Assembly (NCBI RefSeq): GCF_000426725.1
Contig: NZ_KE384561.1
Location: 413,092-477,091 of the forward strand
From: Sporocytophaga myxococcoides DSM 11118
GTDB taxonomy: Bacteria > Bacteroidota > Bacteroidia > Cytophagales > Cytophagaceae
DNA: 64,000 nucleotides
Direction of reading: 5' to 3'
In this document: positions 55,206 through 63,302 of the stretch, one piece after another
Layout of the letters: each line of letters begins with the position of its first letter
How positions within the stretch are numbered: the stretch's first letter is position 1
The notes under the pieces: model-generated
The model's input: the letters and a program-made list of their open reading frames with translations, nothing else
Databases searched by the model: none
Told to the model about the DNA's origin: nothing
Program-made: the position numbers and the translations under genes

Positions 55206-56312
55206 TTACTCTAACCTGATTTTAAAACTTTTGAGACTAACCAACAGAAATACTGTGGTAATCCCTATAAGAATTAAAGTCTCTTTCCATAGATACATAA
55301 ATCCCACGCCCTTGATCATTATTGATTTTACGATGATGTAATACCACTTTGAAGGAACAATATTTGATATTATCTGTAAAGGAAGAGGCATATTTTCTAT
55401 CGGAAACATATATCCACTGAATAAAACGGTGGGCAGAAACATCCCAACCAGGGAGATCATCATGGCAACCTGTTGAGACCTGGCTTTGATAGAGATAAGT
55501 ATACCAAGGCTCAGACAGCATATAATAAAAAGTGTACTTTCTCCTATTAATAGTAAAAGATTTCCTTTTACAGGCAACTCCAGCAGAAATGCGCTTAACA
55601 AGAGGATGGCTCCCAGGTTCACCAATGATAGCGCTATATATGGAATAGCTTTAGATAATATCACTAGAAAAGGTTGAAAAGGAGAAACAAGTAAAACCTC
55701 CATGGTCCCCATTTCTTTTTCTTTCACAATGGAAATAGCAGTCATCATCACACAAACCAACATAAGAACCAAAGCCATCACACCAGGAACAAAATTGGGA
55801 GCCCCCAGCAATTGAGGATTATACAACATTCTTACCTCTGGTACAATCTGATAAGGAACAGCCATTAATTCTGTACGGTCAGATTGATAATCCCTGACGA
55901 TCGCTGATACGTAGTTATTAACCAAAGTTGCTGTATTAGGATCAGAAGCATCCGTAAGTATTTGTATCTGAGCTTTGTTCATATGCTCAAGATCTTCATT
56001 AAAATGATCAGGAAAGACCACTGCAGCTTTAATCTTTCCGTCTCTGAAACTCTCAATTATTTCCTTTTGAGATAAGACATTTCTTTTAAGCTTAAAATAC
56101 TGACTGGCTCCCAACCTTGTGATAATAGACTGAGAAGCTACATCACGAGCATAGTCTACCACTATTATTGGAGAATCTTTCACTTCATTGGTCAAAGCAA
56201 AACCAAATAAAAGTATCTGAACAACTGGCATTCCAAATAAGATCAATAAAGTCTTCTTATCACGCAGTACATGATAAAATTCTTTTCTTACAAATACCAA
56301 AAATTGTTTCAT
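55206..56312 (-). CDS. ABC-2 type exporter permease (YbhS-like)
   Basis: 368 residues with LRDKKTLLILFGMPVVQILLF, the periplasmic domain, AISIVKEKEMGTMEVLLVSP and LFSGYMFPIENMPLPLQIIS. It is paralogous to the neighbouring permease. Together they form the membrane heterodimer of a YbhGFSR-type exporter, which in other bacteria handles drugs or cations. It starts 3 bases after the ATPase gene. Confidence 0.93.
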   Translation of the reverse strand: MKQFLVFVRKEFYHVLRDKKTLLILFGMPVVQILLFGFALTNEVKDSPIIVVDYARDVASQSIITRLGASQYFKLKRNVLSQKEIIESFRDGKIKAAVVFPDHFNEDLEHMNKAQIQILTDASDPNTATLVNNYVSAIVRDYQSDRTELMAVPYQIVPEVRMLYNPQLLGAPNFVPGVMALVLMLVCVMMTAISIVKEKEMGTMEVLLVSPFQPFLVILSKAIPYIALSLVNLGAILLLSAFLLELPVKGNLLLLIGESTLFIICCLSLGILISIKARSQQVAMMISLVGMFLPTVLFSGYMFPIENMPLPLQIISNIVPSKWYYIIVKSIMIKGVGFMYLWKETLILIGITTVFLLVSLKSFKIRLE

Positions 56313-56315
56313 CTC

Positions 56316-57077
56316 TTAATCTGATCGTTTAGCACTTCTTGCAAGCTGATAAAATACTTCATCCATAGTAGTCGATTTGAAATTCCTTTTCAGATTGGCA
56401 GGTGTGTCCAGAACTTCAATTTTACCATCAACCATTATAGAGATACGATCACAATACTCAGCCTCGTCCATATAGTGGGTTGTAACGAAAACAGTTATTC
56501 CTCTTTCTGAAGCCTCATAAATCAAATCCCAGAACTGCCTTCTGGTAAGAGGGTCTACTCCACCTGTGGGTTCATCGAGAAAAACTATTTTGGGGTCGTG
56601 CAAAACAGCAACTGAAAATGACAATTTCTGTTTCCAGCCTAATGGTAAAGAGGCCACCAACTTCTTTGCCTCACTTTGCAAATCAAGTTTTTCTATAAGA
56701 CTTCTCCCCTTATCTTTTATGACCTTCCTTGTGAGACCATATATTCCCCCAAAGAATTCTATATTTTCAAGAATGGTCAGGTCTTCATATAAAGAAAATT
56801 TCTGACTCATATAACCAATGTTCTTCTTGATTTCTTCAGCTTGCTTATAAACATCATAGCCAGCAACCGATGCTTGACCTGAAGACGGAACCGATAAGCC
56901 ACATAACATACGCATAGCAGTTGTTTTACCAGCACCGTTTGCACCAAGGAATCCAAAGATTTCACCTTTATATACGTCAAAAGTAATCTCATTTGCAGCT
57001 ATAAAAACTCCAAAGCGCTTTGTAAGGTCTTTGCAGACTATTACTTTTTCCATAGCATCAGATTTATCGTTATGCAT
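56316..57077 (-). CDS. ABC exporter ATP-binding protein, second ATPase of YbhF-like pair
   Basis: 253 residues with Walker A GANGAGKTT, signature region replaced by VASLPLGWKQKLSFSVAVLH, Walker B IVFLDEPTGGVD and switch His TTHYMDEAEYCDRIS. In E. coli YbhF both ATPase halves are in one chain; here they are two genes that overlap by eight bases (57070-57077). The signature LPLGWKQ deviates from LSGGQ, as known for the second half of such pairs. Confidence 0.93.
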   Translation of the reverse strand: MHNDKSDAMEKVIVCKDLTKRFGVFIAANEITFDVYKGEIFGFLGANGAGKTTAMRMLCGLSVPSSGQASVAGYDVYKQAEEIKKNIGYMSQKFSLYEDLTILENIEFFGGIYGLTRKVIKDKGRSLIEKLDLQSEAKKLVASLPLGWKQKLSFSVAVLHDPKIVFLDEPTGGVDPLTRRQFWDLIYEASERGITVFVTTHYMDEAEYCDRISIMVDGKIEVLDTPANLKRNFKSTTMDEVFYQLARSAKRSD

Positions 57078-57993
57078 GATTGTGCTTACTTAACAGCTTG
57101 ATAAAAACATCTTCTATCGTTGGTTCTATAACTTCCACTTCTACTTGATTTAACCCATTCATCTCAAGATATCTTATAAGCTCTTCATTTTCTATTGGCT
57201 GGTCAAATGTAGCATGAGCAAATTCTCCGAAAGCATAACTATTCATTCTCTTTGGAAATGATTCAAGAGCTTTCAATAGTGGATACATTTTATTAGCTTT
57301 TATCGCATATAACTTTTCCATAAAGGAATTTATAACAGCAGCAGGTGTATCGATGGATAAAATTTTCCCGCTTTGTATCAAGGCAATCCTATCACAGCGG
57401 TTGGCTTCATCCATATATGGGGTGGAAACCAATATTGTAATCCCTTGTTCTTTCAGGCGTTTTAGCATATCCCAGAACTCTTTACGGGAAACAGGATCAA
57501 CGCCAGTGGTCGGTTCATCCAGGAACAATGTAGTAGGTTTATGAATTAGCGCACAGCATAATGCCAGCTTCTGTTTCATTCCTCCTGACAGCTTACCGGC
57601 TCTTCTTGTTTTGAATTTTTCAATCTGTATATAGATATCTTTTATTAAAGAATAATTTTCTTCTACAGTGGTATTAAATACAGTTGCAAAGAAATTTAAA
57701 TTTTCTTCAATAGTCAGATCCTGATATAATGAGAATTTACCAGGCATATACCCAATAGTATTCCTTATTTTTTTAAAGTCTCTTACAATATCAAAACCAT
57801 CAACGGAGGCTTGTCCATTATCAGGCACTAATAAGGTGGTGAGCATTCTGAAGATACTGGTTTTCCCAGCGCCATCCGGACCTATTAAGCCGAACAATTC
57901 TCCCTTTTCTACTTCAAACGAAACGTCATCAACCGCAAGTACTTTTCCTTTTTCATAGGTCTTCGTAAGATTCTTTGCTATTATGGCTTGCAT
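57070..57993 (-). CDS. ABC exporter ATP-binding protein, first ATPase of YbhF-like pair
   Basis: 307 residues: Walker A GPDGAGKTS, signature LSGGMKQKLALCCAL, Walker B TLFLDEPTTGVD, and STPYMDEANRCDRIA where the usual switch His is replaced by Pro or Tyr (TPYMDE rather than THYMDE). So one site of the heterodimer may be degenerate, as in other asymmetric ABC exporters. About 90 residues follow the ATPase core. Starts 6 bases after the adaptor gene. Confidence 0.92.
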   Translation of the reverse strand: MQAIIAKNLTKTYEKGKVLAVDDVSFEVEKGELFGLIGPDGAGKTSIFRMLTTLLVPDNGQASVDGFDIVRDFKKIRNTIGYMPGKFSLYQDLTIEENLNFFATVFNTTVEENYSLIKDIYIQIEKFKTRRAGKLSGGMKQKLALCCALIHKPTTLFLDEPTTGVDPVSRKEFWDMLKRLKEQGITILVSTPYMDEANRCDRIALIQSGKILSIDTPAAVINSFMEKLYAIKANKMYPLLKALESFPKRMNSYAFGEFAHATFDQPIENEELIRYLEMNGLNQVEVEVIEPTIEDVFIKLLSKHNHA

Positions 57994-57999
57994 GATCTC

Positions 58000-58896
58000 C
58001 TAAAGCTTTACTTCACCATACATTCCGATTTTAAGAAATCCGTCATTTTTCACTCTGATCTTTATTGCATAAACCAGGTTGGCACGCTCGTCTTTGGTCT
58101 GAATAGTCTTTGGTGTAAACTCAGCTTTGCTGTTTACCCATTCTATCACTCCTGAGTATTCCTTATATGATTCTTTATCAGCATCCACAAGGACTTTCAC
58201 CTTCTGATTAAGTTTTACTAAAGGCAATTGATTTCCGGTAATATAAGCTCTGAGGATAATAGTAGAAAGGTCTGCAATTTTATATAAAGGTTTTCCAATA
58301 GATGCTATTTCATTTGGTTCAACATATTTACTCAATACGGTTCCCTGAATTGGGTTATGGATGATACTCTTTTTCAATTGGTCTTTAACTTGATCGATCT
58401 GTATGGTTATAGGATTTGCCTGCAATGAGATACCCTTAGTTGTAATATTAAGAGATGAATTTAAAGCATCCAGCTGTCCTTGTAAAACAGCAACTTCAGC
58501 ATTAATATCATCCAATTGCTTCTGAGGAATAGCATCTTCTTTTGCAAGATCAGTATATCTTTCTTTATCTTTCTCAGCAGCTTTTTTCTGAGCTTTCAGA
58601 GAAGCTATCTGACTGTTTATATCGGGCTTTTGACTGATTGTAGATTTTACCTGTGCCTCTAGTTGTTTCATTTTAAGATAAAGCTGTATGGTATCTACAT
58701 ACCCGATATACTGACCTTTGCTCAACTCCTGCCCTTCCTCTAACTGAAATTCCTTTATTACTCCACTTCCTTCCGAAGAAACAATTGTTTCAATTGCTTC
58801 AAAAGTACCTGTAGCATCAAATGCCGGCTCTTTGGAACAGGATAATATTGTTATGACTATTAAACATCCTGCAAAAAATCTGATTGCGTTATTCAT
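58000..58896 (-). CDS. HlyD-family adaptor lipoprotein of the ABC exporter (YbhG-like)
   Basis: 298 residues with lipoprotein signal (GCLIVITILSCSKEPAF), lipoyl halves (SSEGSGVIKEFQLEEGQELS and HNPIQGTVLSKYVEPNEIAS), a coiled coil at about 75-150 (EAQVKSTISQKP, AQKKAAEKDKERYTDLAKED) and a barrel domain. It connects the ABC permeases with an outer-membrane channel, which is not encoded here; the RND operon OM protein at 14841 is a possible generic partner, by inference. First structural gene of the operon. Confidence 0.92.
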   Translation of the reverse strand: MNNAIRFFAGCLIVITILSCSKEPAFDATGTFEAIETIVSSEGSGVIKEFQLEEGQELSKGQYIGYVDTIQLYLKMKQLEAQVKSTISQKPDINSQIASLKAQKKAAEKDKERYTDLAKEDAIPQKQLDDINAEVAVLQGQLDALNSSLNITTKGISLQANPITIQIDQVKDQLKKSIIHNPIQGTVLSKYVEPNEIASIGKPLYKIADLSTIILRAYITGNQLPLVKLNQKVKVLVDADKESYKEYSGVIEWVNSKAEFTPKTIQTKDERANLVYAIKIRVKNDGFLKIGMYGEVKL

Positions 58897-58970
58897 GTTA
58901 CTTATCTTAATATCCTGTATTACTATGTATTATAAGAAAGAAGAAATGTATATATCTGTATATTCTATTT

Positions 58971-59591
58971 CTATTTTGCTTTCATAATTGCCTTAATCCA
59001 TAAGGGTATTAATTTCTTCCTTTCATTAATAAGTACTCCAAAAGCTTTACTATCTACTTGTCCGGAAGTAAAAAGTATTGGCTTTGCTATGAAGGGAAAA
59101 ACAACCATTCCAAGAATATTAATAACAAAATGCATAGGATTAATATCGGGTCTCTTTTCCTTTATCTGCTTAACCATTACTGAATCCGAAAATATTTTTG
59201 TTATCTGCATCTTGCTTACAAACCTTTCCGGATTGGTTCTGATCTCATTAAGAATAAACAAAGGCAAATTCTCATTTGAGGATAACATATCTATATATTC
59301 AGAAGCAATTGCTTTCAACTTTTCATCAAGATTTGTTGAAGGATCATTGGCTAAGGGGATAATTATTCCAAACAGCTGCTGCAGTTTTTCCAACATTATT
59401 ATCTCAAATAACTTTTCCTTACTTCGGAAATAATAATTAAGCAATGCAATATTTAATCCTGCTTCCTCTGCTATATCTCTCGTCCGCGTTGCTGCATAAC
59501 CTTTCTGTGTAAAGACCTTTCTGGCAGCCTCCTTTAGCTTCTCTTCAGCTGATGCATCAGCTATAATTTCTTTTTCCTTCTTTTTTGCCAT
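58971..59591 (-). CDS. TetR-family repressor of the ABC exporter operon
   Basis: About 206 residues from ATG 59591 (MAKKKEKEIIADASAEEKLK); an in-frame ATG six codons upstream is also possible. Helix-turn-helix: TRDIAEEAGLNIALLNYYFRS near residue 35-55, followed by an all-helical ligand domain. It is the first gene of the exporter cluster and reads in the same direction. The 42-bp palindrome beginning 39 bases upstream is probably its operator, which means autoregulation and control of the exporter genes. Confidence 0.93.
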   Translation of the reverse strand: MAKKKEKEIIADASAEEKLKEAARKVFTQKGYAATRTRDIAEEAGLNIALLNYYFRSKEKLFEIIMLEKLQQLFGIIIPLANDPSTNLDEKLKAIASEYIDMLSSNENLPLFILNEIRTNPERFVSKMQITKIFSDSVMVKQIKEKRPDINPMHFVINILGMVVFPFIAKPILFTSGQVDSKAFGVLINERKKLIPLWIKAIMKAK

Positions 59592-59629
59592 ATCGTTTTC
59601 TCTATACAAAGTAAAAGTACGCCTTTCAT

Positions 59630-59671
59630 TTAAACAAACATTTTAATCATTTGATTAAAATATTTGTTTAA
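59630..59671. promoter_or_regulatory. Long inverted repeat, probable TetR operator
   Basis: Two 20-base arms (59630-59649 and 59652-59671) separated by TT, with a single C/T mismatch. The inner core is TTTTAATCA TT TGATTAAAA. It lies just upstream of the TetR-type gene and in the divergent region facing the 59852 gene, so it may affect both. Confidence 0.85.
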
Positions 59672-59700
59672 GGACTAACAAATCAAAACATAACCTTCTG

Positions 59701-59740
59701 CGTTTCAAAACGTTTCAAAAAAAAAAAAAAAAAAAAAAAA
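59701..59740. repeat. CGTTTCAAAA direct repeat followed by 24 consecutive A
   Basis: Two copies of CGTTTCAAAA (59701-59720) run into a tract of 24 A (59717-59740). Such a homopolymer is length-unstable in replication and in sequencing. It is about 110 bases before the start of the gene at 59852. Confidence 0.93.
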
Positions 59741-59851
59741 CACTTTAAATATAATTTAAACTCTAAAAGCCATAACAAATAAATTATAAATAATTTAATT
59801 AAACATCTAACTTAGGACAAATTTTTAAACCCTTACCTTTTAAAACTAATT

Positions 59852-61411
59852 ATGAAAAAACTTTTTACAACATTACTTTTTATTCCTTTTTGTGTATCCT
59901 TTGGGATATGTCAAAGTTTGTTTAAAACATTTAACCCATCAGGAGATGCTTATCCTTATTTCTTCTTTGAATTTAAAGATGAACTGTATTTTATAGCAAA
60001 TGATGGTACAGATACTGAGATATGGAAAACAGATGGGACTGCAGCAGGAACAAAGCTCCTTAAAAATATCAATCCATCTGGTCCCTCGAATCCAGACGAT
60101 GTCAGATTTATACAATTCAATTCTGAATTTTACTTCTCTGCATACGATTCATATGGACAGGAACTCTGGAAATCCGATGGGACAAAAGAAGGAACAGTCC
60201 GGATTTCAGATATAAATCAATCAGGAAGTTCCTACCCTAATAATTTAACTACGTTTAATTCGGAATTATACTTCTCGGCTTTTGATGGAACAGGTACATA
60301 CTTATACAAAACAAATGGAACATCAATAACTAAAGTGAGTGAAATACAAGTCGGACACTATGAGATGGCTGTATACAATTCCATGTTATATTTCGGAGGA
60401 ACTGATGGACAAAATAATATTGGATTATATAAAACGAATGGGAATGTAGGAGAAGAATCATTGGTAAAAAAGACTACCACTGGAGAAAGCTCTGCTTCCC
60501 CATATGATCTGAAGGTCTTCAATAATAAGTTATTCTTTTCTGCAGAGCATATGAGTTCTGGTATTGAACTTTGGATATCGGATGGAACAAGCGAAGGCAC
60601 AATTGCGATTACCTCTGGAAATAAAGCTCCCAGTGAACTCACCTTACTTAACGGAACAATTTACTTCTCTGCTATTAATGGAGATGAAGGAAGAGAGCTC
60701 TGGAAAACTGATGGAACTCCTTTGGGCACCAAGCTTGTAAAAGATGTCAATCCTACAAGCTCCTCCGGAGTAACAGATATAACGCCTTTTAACTCGGACC
60801 TTTATTTTGTTGCAGACGATGGAACTCATGGCTTTGAGCTATGGAGATCAAATGGGACAGAAGAAGGAACGATCTTGGTAAAAGACATTAATCCTTCTGC
60901 TGAAGATGGGAATCCGATGGACCTGACAGTTTATAATGGTCAAATGTATTTCGGAGCTAATGATGGAATACTGGGAGCCGAGCTCTGGAAGTCAGATGGA
61001 ACAGAAGAAGGAACAATTATGGTAATGGATATTAATCAAGGTGATAGCGAATCAGATCCGACAGACTTCCACGTTTATAAAAATGCTCTTTATTTCTCCG
61101 CAGATAATGGAATGGATGGATTTGAACTATGGAAGTTCTCGGATGTTACTGGAATCAAGGATAAAGCTATTTCAGACGCTATAAAGATTTATCCAAATCC
61201 CGCACATCAATATTGTGATATAGATCTGCAAGATGTAAAAAATATCACTAGCGTTACTTTATTTAACAGTTTAAATCAATTAGTGAAACAAGTAGGAATA
61301 TCCGGTTCCCAAAGCAGATTAGAAACAGAAGATCTCCCAGTTGGCTTGTATTATATCATTCTAACAGATTCGGATAATAACATATATTCTAAAAAACTAA
61401 TTAAAAATTAA
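59852..61411 (+). CDS. Secreted ELWKTDGT-repeat protein with type IX sorting domain
   Basis: 519 residues: signal peptide (LFTTLLFIPFCVSFGICQS), then about nine repeats of 45-50 residues with the ELWKSDGTxEGT motif (EIWKTDGTAAGTKLL, ELWKSDGTKEGT, ELWISDGTSEGT, ELWRSNGTEEGT, ELWKSDGTEEGTIMV) and the strand YFxAxDGxxGxELW. These probably form a beta-propeller-like surface protein. The C-terminal 85 residues hold the sorting domain (IYPNPAHQYCDIDLQ, LPVGLYYIILTDSDNN, KKLIKN). Two of the middle repeats (near 60300-60450) are degenerate (TYLYKTNGT, GLYKTNGN). Likely T9SS export to cell surface. Confidence 0.92.
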   Translation: MKKLFTTLLFIPFCVSFGICQSLFKTFNPSGDAYPYFFFEFKDELYFIANDGTDTEIWKTDGTAAGTKLLKNINPSGPSNPDDVRFIQFNSEFYFSAYDSYGQELWKSDGTKEGTVRISDINQSGSSYPNNLTTFNSELYFSAFDGTGTYLYKTNGTSITKVSEIQVGHYEMAVYNSMLYFGGTDGQNNIGLYKTNGNVGEESLVKKTTTGESSASPYDLKVFNNKLFFSAEHMSSGIELWISDGTSEGTIAITSGNKAPSELTLLNGTIYFSAINGDEGRELWKTDGTPLGTKLVKDVNPTSSSGVTDITPFNSDLYFVADDGTHGFELWRSNGTEEGTILVKDINPSAEDGNPMDLTVYNGQMYFGANDGILGAELWKSDGTEEGTIMVMDINQGDSESDPTDFHVYKNALYFSADNGMDGFELWKFSDVTGIKDKAISDAIKIYPNPAHQYCDIDLQDVKNITSVTLFNSLNQLVKQVGISGSQSRLETEDLPVGLYYIILTDSDNNIYSKKLIKN

Positions 61412-61434
61412 TTCAATATTTTATCATAAAAATT

Positions 61435-61462
61435 AAAGGGAGACAGAGATGTCTCCTTTTTT
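61435..61462 (+). terminator. Intrinsic terminator with GNRA-type loop
   Basis: Stem AAAGGGAGACA / TGTCTCCTTTT (one G-T pair), GAGA loop, T-run. It ends the ELWKTDGT-repeat gene. Confidence 0.9.
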
Positions 61463-61587
61463 ATTAAAACCCAAACAATTGACTAAAACCTCCATTCATT
61501 TTAGTAAAATAACAAAGTCAGTTTTTCAAACCACCTTTTTATTATGGTAAAGAAAACATTATAGGAAGAGTCCGGTTTTCTTTTGTT

Positions 61588-63204
61588 ATGAGTTTCTTCA
61601 AAAAAATCGGAATCTGGGTTTCTTCCTACTGGCAAATATTACTGGGGCTTCTCTGCTTTTTCTTTGCGGTGCTATTTTTTGCCAAATCCGGAAATGAGAT
61701 TAAAGAAATCTCCTCTGCATTAGAAAAGGCTAACATTTACTGGATCATAACAGGATTACTGATAAGTATTGTATATGTGCTATTACAGGGATTACTATAT
61801 TTTTTCAGTTTTAGGACCATACAATGCTACCCGGGTTATTTCAGTATGGTTTTACTTTACCTAAAGAGATTTTTAATCAGTGTAATACTACCTGCAGGTG
61901 GAGTTACTTCTTTAGCATTCCCAACTAAAGAAACAGATGCTCAGAACATCTCTAGCACCGTATTGCTATTCGGTTCATCCGTTTATATGTTCACGAGCTG
62001 TACATCAATTTTCGTTTTTTCAATTCCTGCAATTCTGATCACTTCTCTCGCAGAAAAGGATAACCCAATAAATCCACTTATGATAATTCCGGTAGTCATC
62101 ATAGTAACACTCTTGGCAATTACCTTTTTCTCTTATAAAAAACAAGGCAGAGCATATACAATTGTAAAAAAACATTCCCCTACCCTATCTAAAAAATTAG
62201 ATGAGATTAACCTTCAGAAATTCTCTACAAAGTTTTTGATTTATACATTTACAACTTCTACATTCCTTGACATCACTGGCATTTCCTTTGCATTCTCAGC
62301 AATGGAGGCCATATCAGGAAAAGGGAGTCTGACAATGGCCTTTCTTTCATATGTAGTAGTTTTTTTTATTTCTATGGTTTCTCCATTTATGAATGGATTA
62401 GGAGCAATTGAAGCTGCAATTACATATTTATTTAAACAATATGGACTATCTCCAGCTCAGGCATTGATAACAGCACTTATATACAGATTATTCAGTTTCT
62501 GGACACCTTTACTTTATTCAATATTTTCCTATATCCTATACAGAGACAGTCTGTTCCTGAAAGTATTTCCAGCTGTAGTTTGTTTTTTACTTGGAATGCT
62601 TAACATCCTGACATTGCTAATTCCTGTTGATTTCATACATTTTAACACCATCAAAAATTTAATTTCTAATGAGTTATTTTACACATCGACCTATGTCCAA
62701 TTTGTAACTGGTGTTATACTAATTATCAATTCTATTTATCTGTGGAAAGGATATAGGACAGCTTGGTACATAGCCCTCCTTGGATCATTTATATCAACCA
62801 TCGCACACCTTACCAAAGGTGGTTATTATGAATTCTCTATAGCTTCTTTTTTTATAATTGTGATATTATTATACACTGAAAAAAACTACTCATTACAAAC
62901 CAATCTATCCGATATAAAAAGGGATTTCAAATTTCCTTTAGTTTTATTTGTATTCATAATATTATATGGAACATTAGGCTTTTACTTAATGGATACTATC
63001 AATTTTGGAAGCAAATTTACAATCAAAGAAGCTTTCAGTCTTTCATTAAAAAATATATTATTAATCGGAGATTCACGCATAAGAAAATCAGGATCATTTG
63101 GCAACTTCTTCATTCTCTCTTTAAGATCAGCAAGCATTGTATGCTTTCTCTACGTTATTATATTGTCTTTACTTCCGTTAATAGGAAGACGACAACATAA
63201 ATAG
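61588..63204 (+). CDS. MprF-like flippase-domain membrane protein without synthase domain
   Basis: 538 residues with about 13 hydrophobic helices. The first 310 residues match the lysylphosphatidylglycerol-synthase membrane (UPF0104/AglD) family: GLLISIVYVLLQGLLYFFSF, LLYLKRFLISVILPAGGVTS, PFMNGLGAIEAAITYLFKQY and ALIYRLFSFWTPLLYSI. MprF proteins have an additional cytosolic tRNA-dependent aminoacyl transferase domain; here there are further helices (residues 320-535) but no such domain. It may flip a lipid or glycolipid precursor. Monocistronic and convergent with the last gene. Confidence 0.85.
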   Translation: MSFFKKIGIWVSSYWQILLGLLCFFFAVLFFAKSGNEIKEISSALEKANIYWIITGLLISIVYVLLQGLLYFFSFRTIQCYPGYFSMVLLYLKRFLISVILPAGGVTSLAFPTKETDAQNISSTVLLFGSSVYMFTSCTSIFVFSIPAILITSLAEKDNPINPLMIIPVVIIVTLLAITFFSYKKQGRAYTIVKKHSPTLSKKLDEINLQKFSTKFLIYTFTTSTFLDITGISFAFSAMEAISGKGSLTMAFLSYVVVFFISMVSPFMNGLGAIEAAITYLFKQYGLSPAQALITALIYRLFSFWTPLLYSIFSYILYRDSLFLKVFPAVVCFLLGMLNILTLLIPVDFIHFNTIKNLISNELFYTSTYVQFVTGVILIINSIYLWKGYRTAWYIALLGSFISTIAHLTKGGYYEFSIASFFIIVILLYTEKNYSLQTNLSDIKRDFKFPLVLFVFIILYGTLGFYLMDTINFGSKFTIKEAFSLSLKNILLIGDSRIRKSGSFGNFFILSLRSASIVCFLYVIILSLLPLIGRRQHK

Positions 63205-63302
63205 ATATCTATCCTATTATAAATATAAGAAAAGAGCGTCCTCATAACACTCCTTTCTTGCCTGATTAAATTCTGAGATGTTCTGAAAACTTTAATACTC
63301 TT

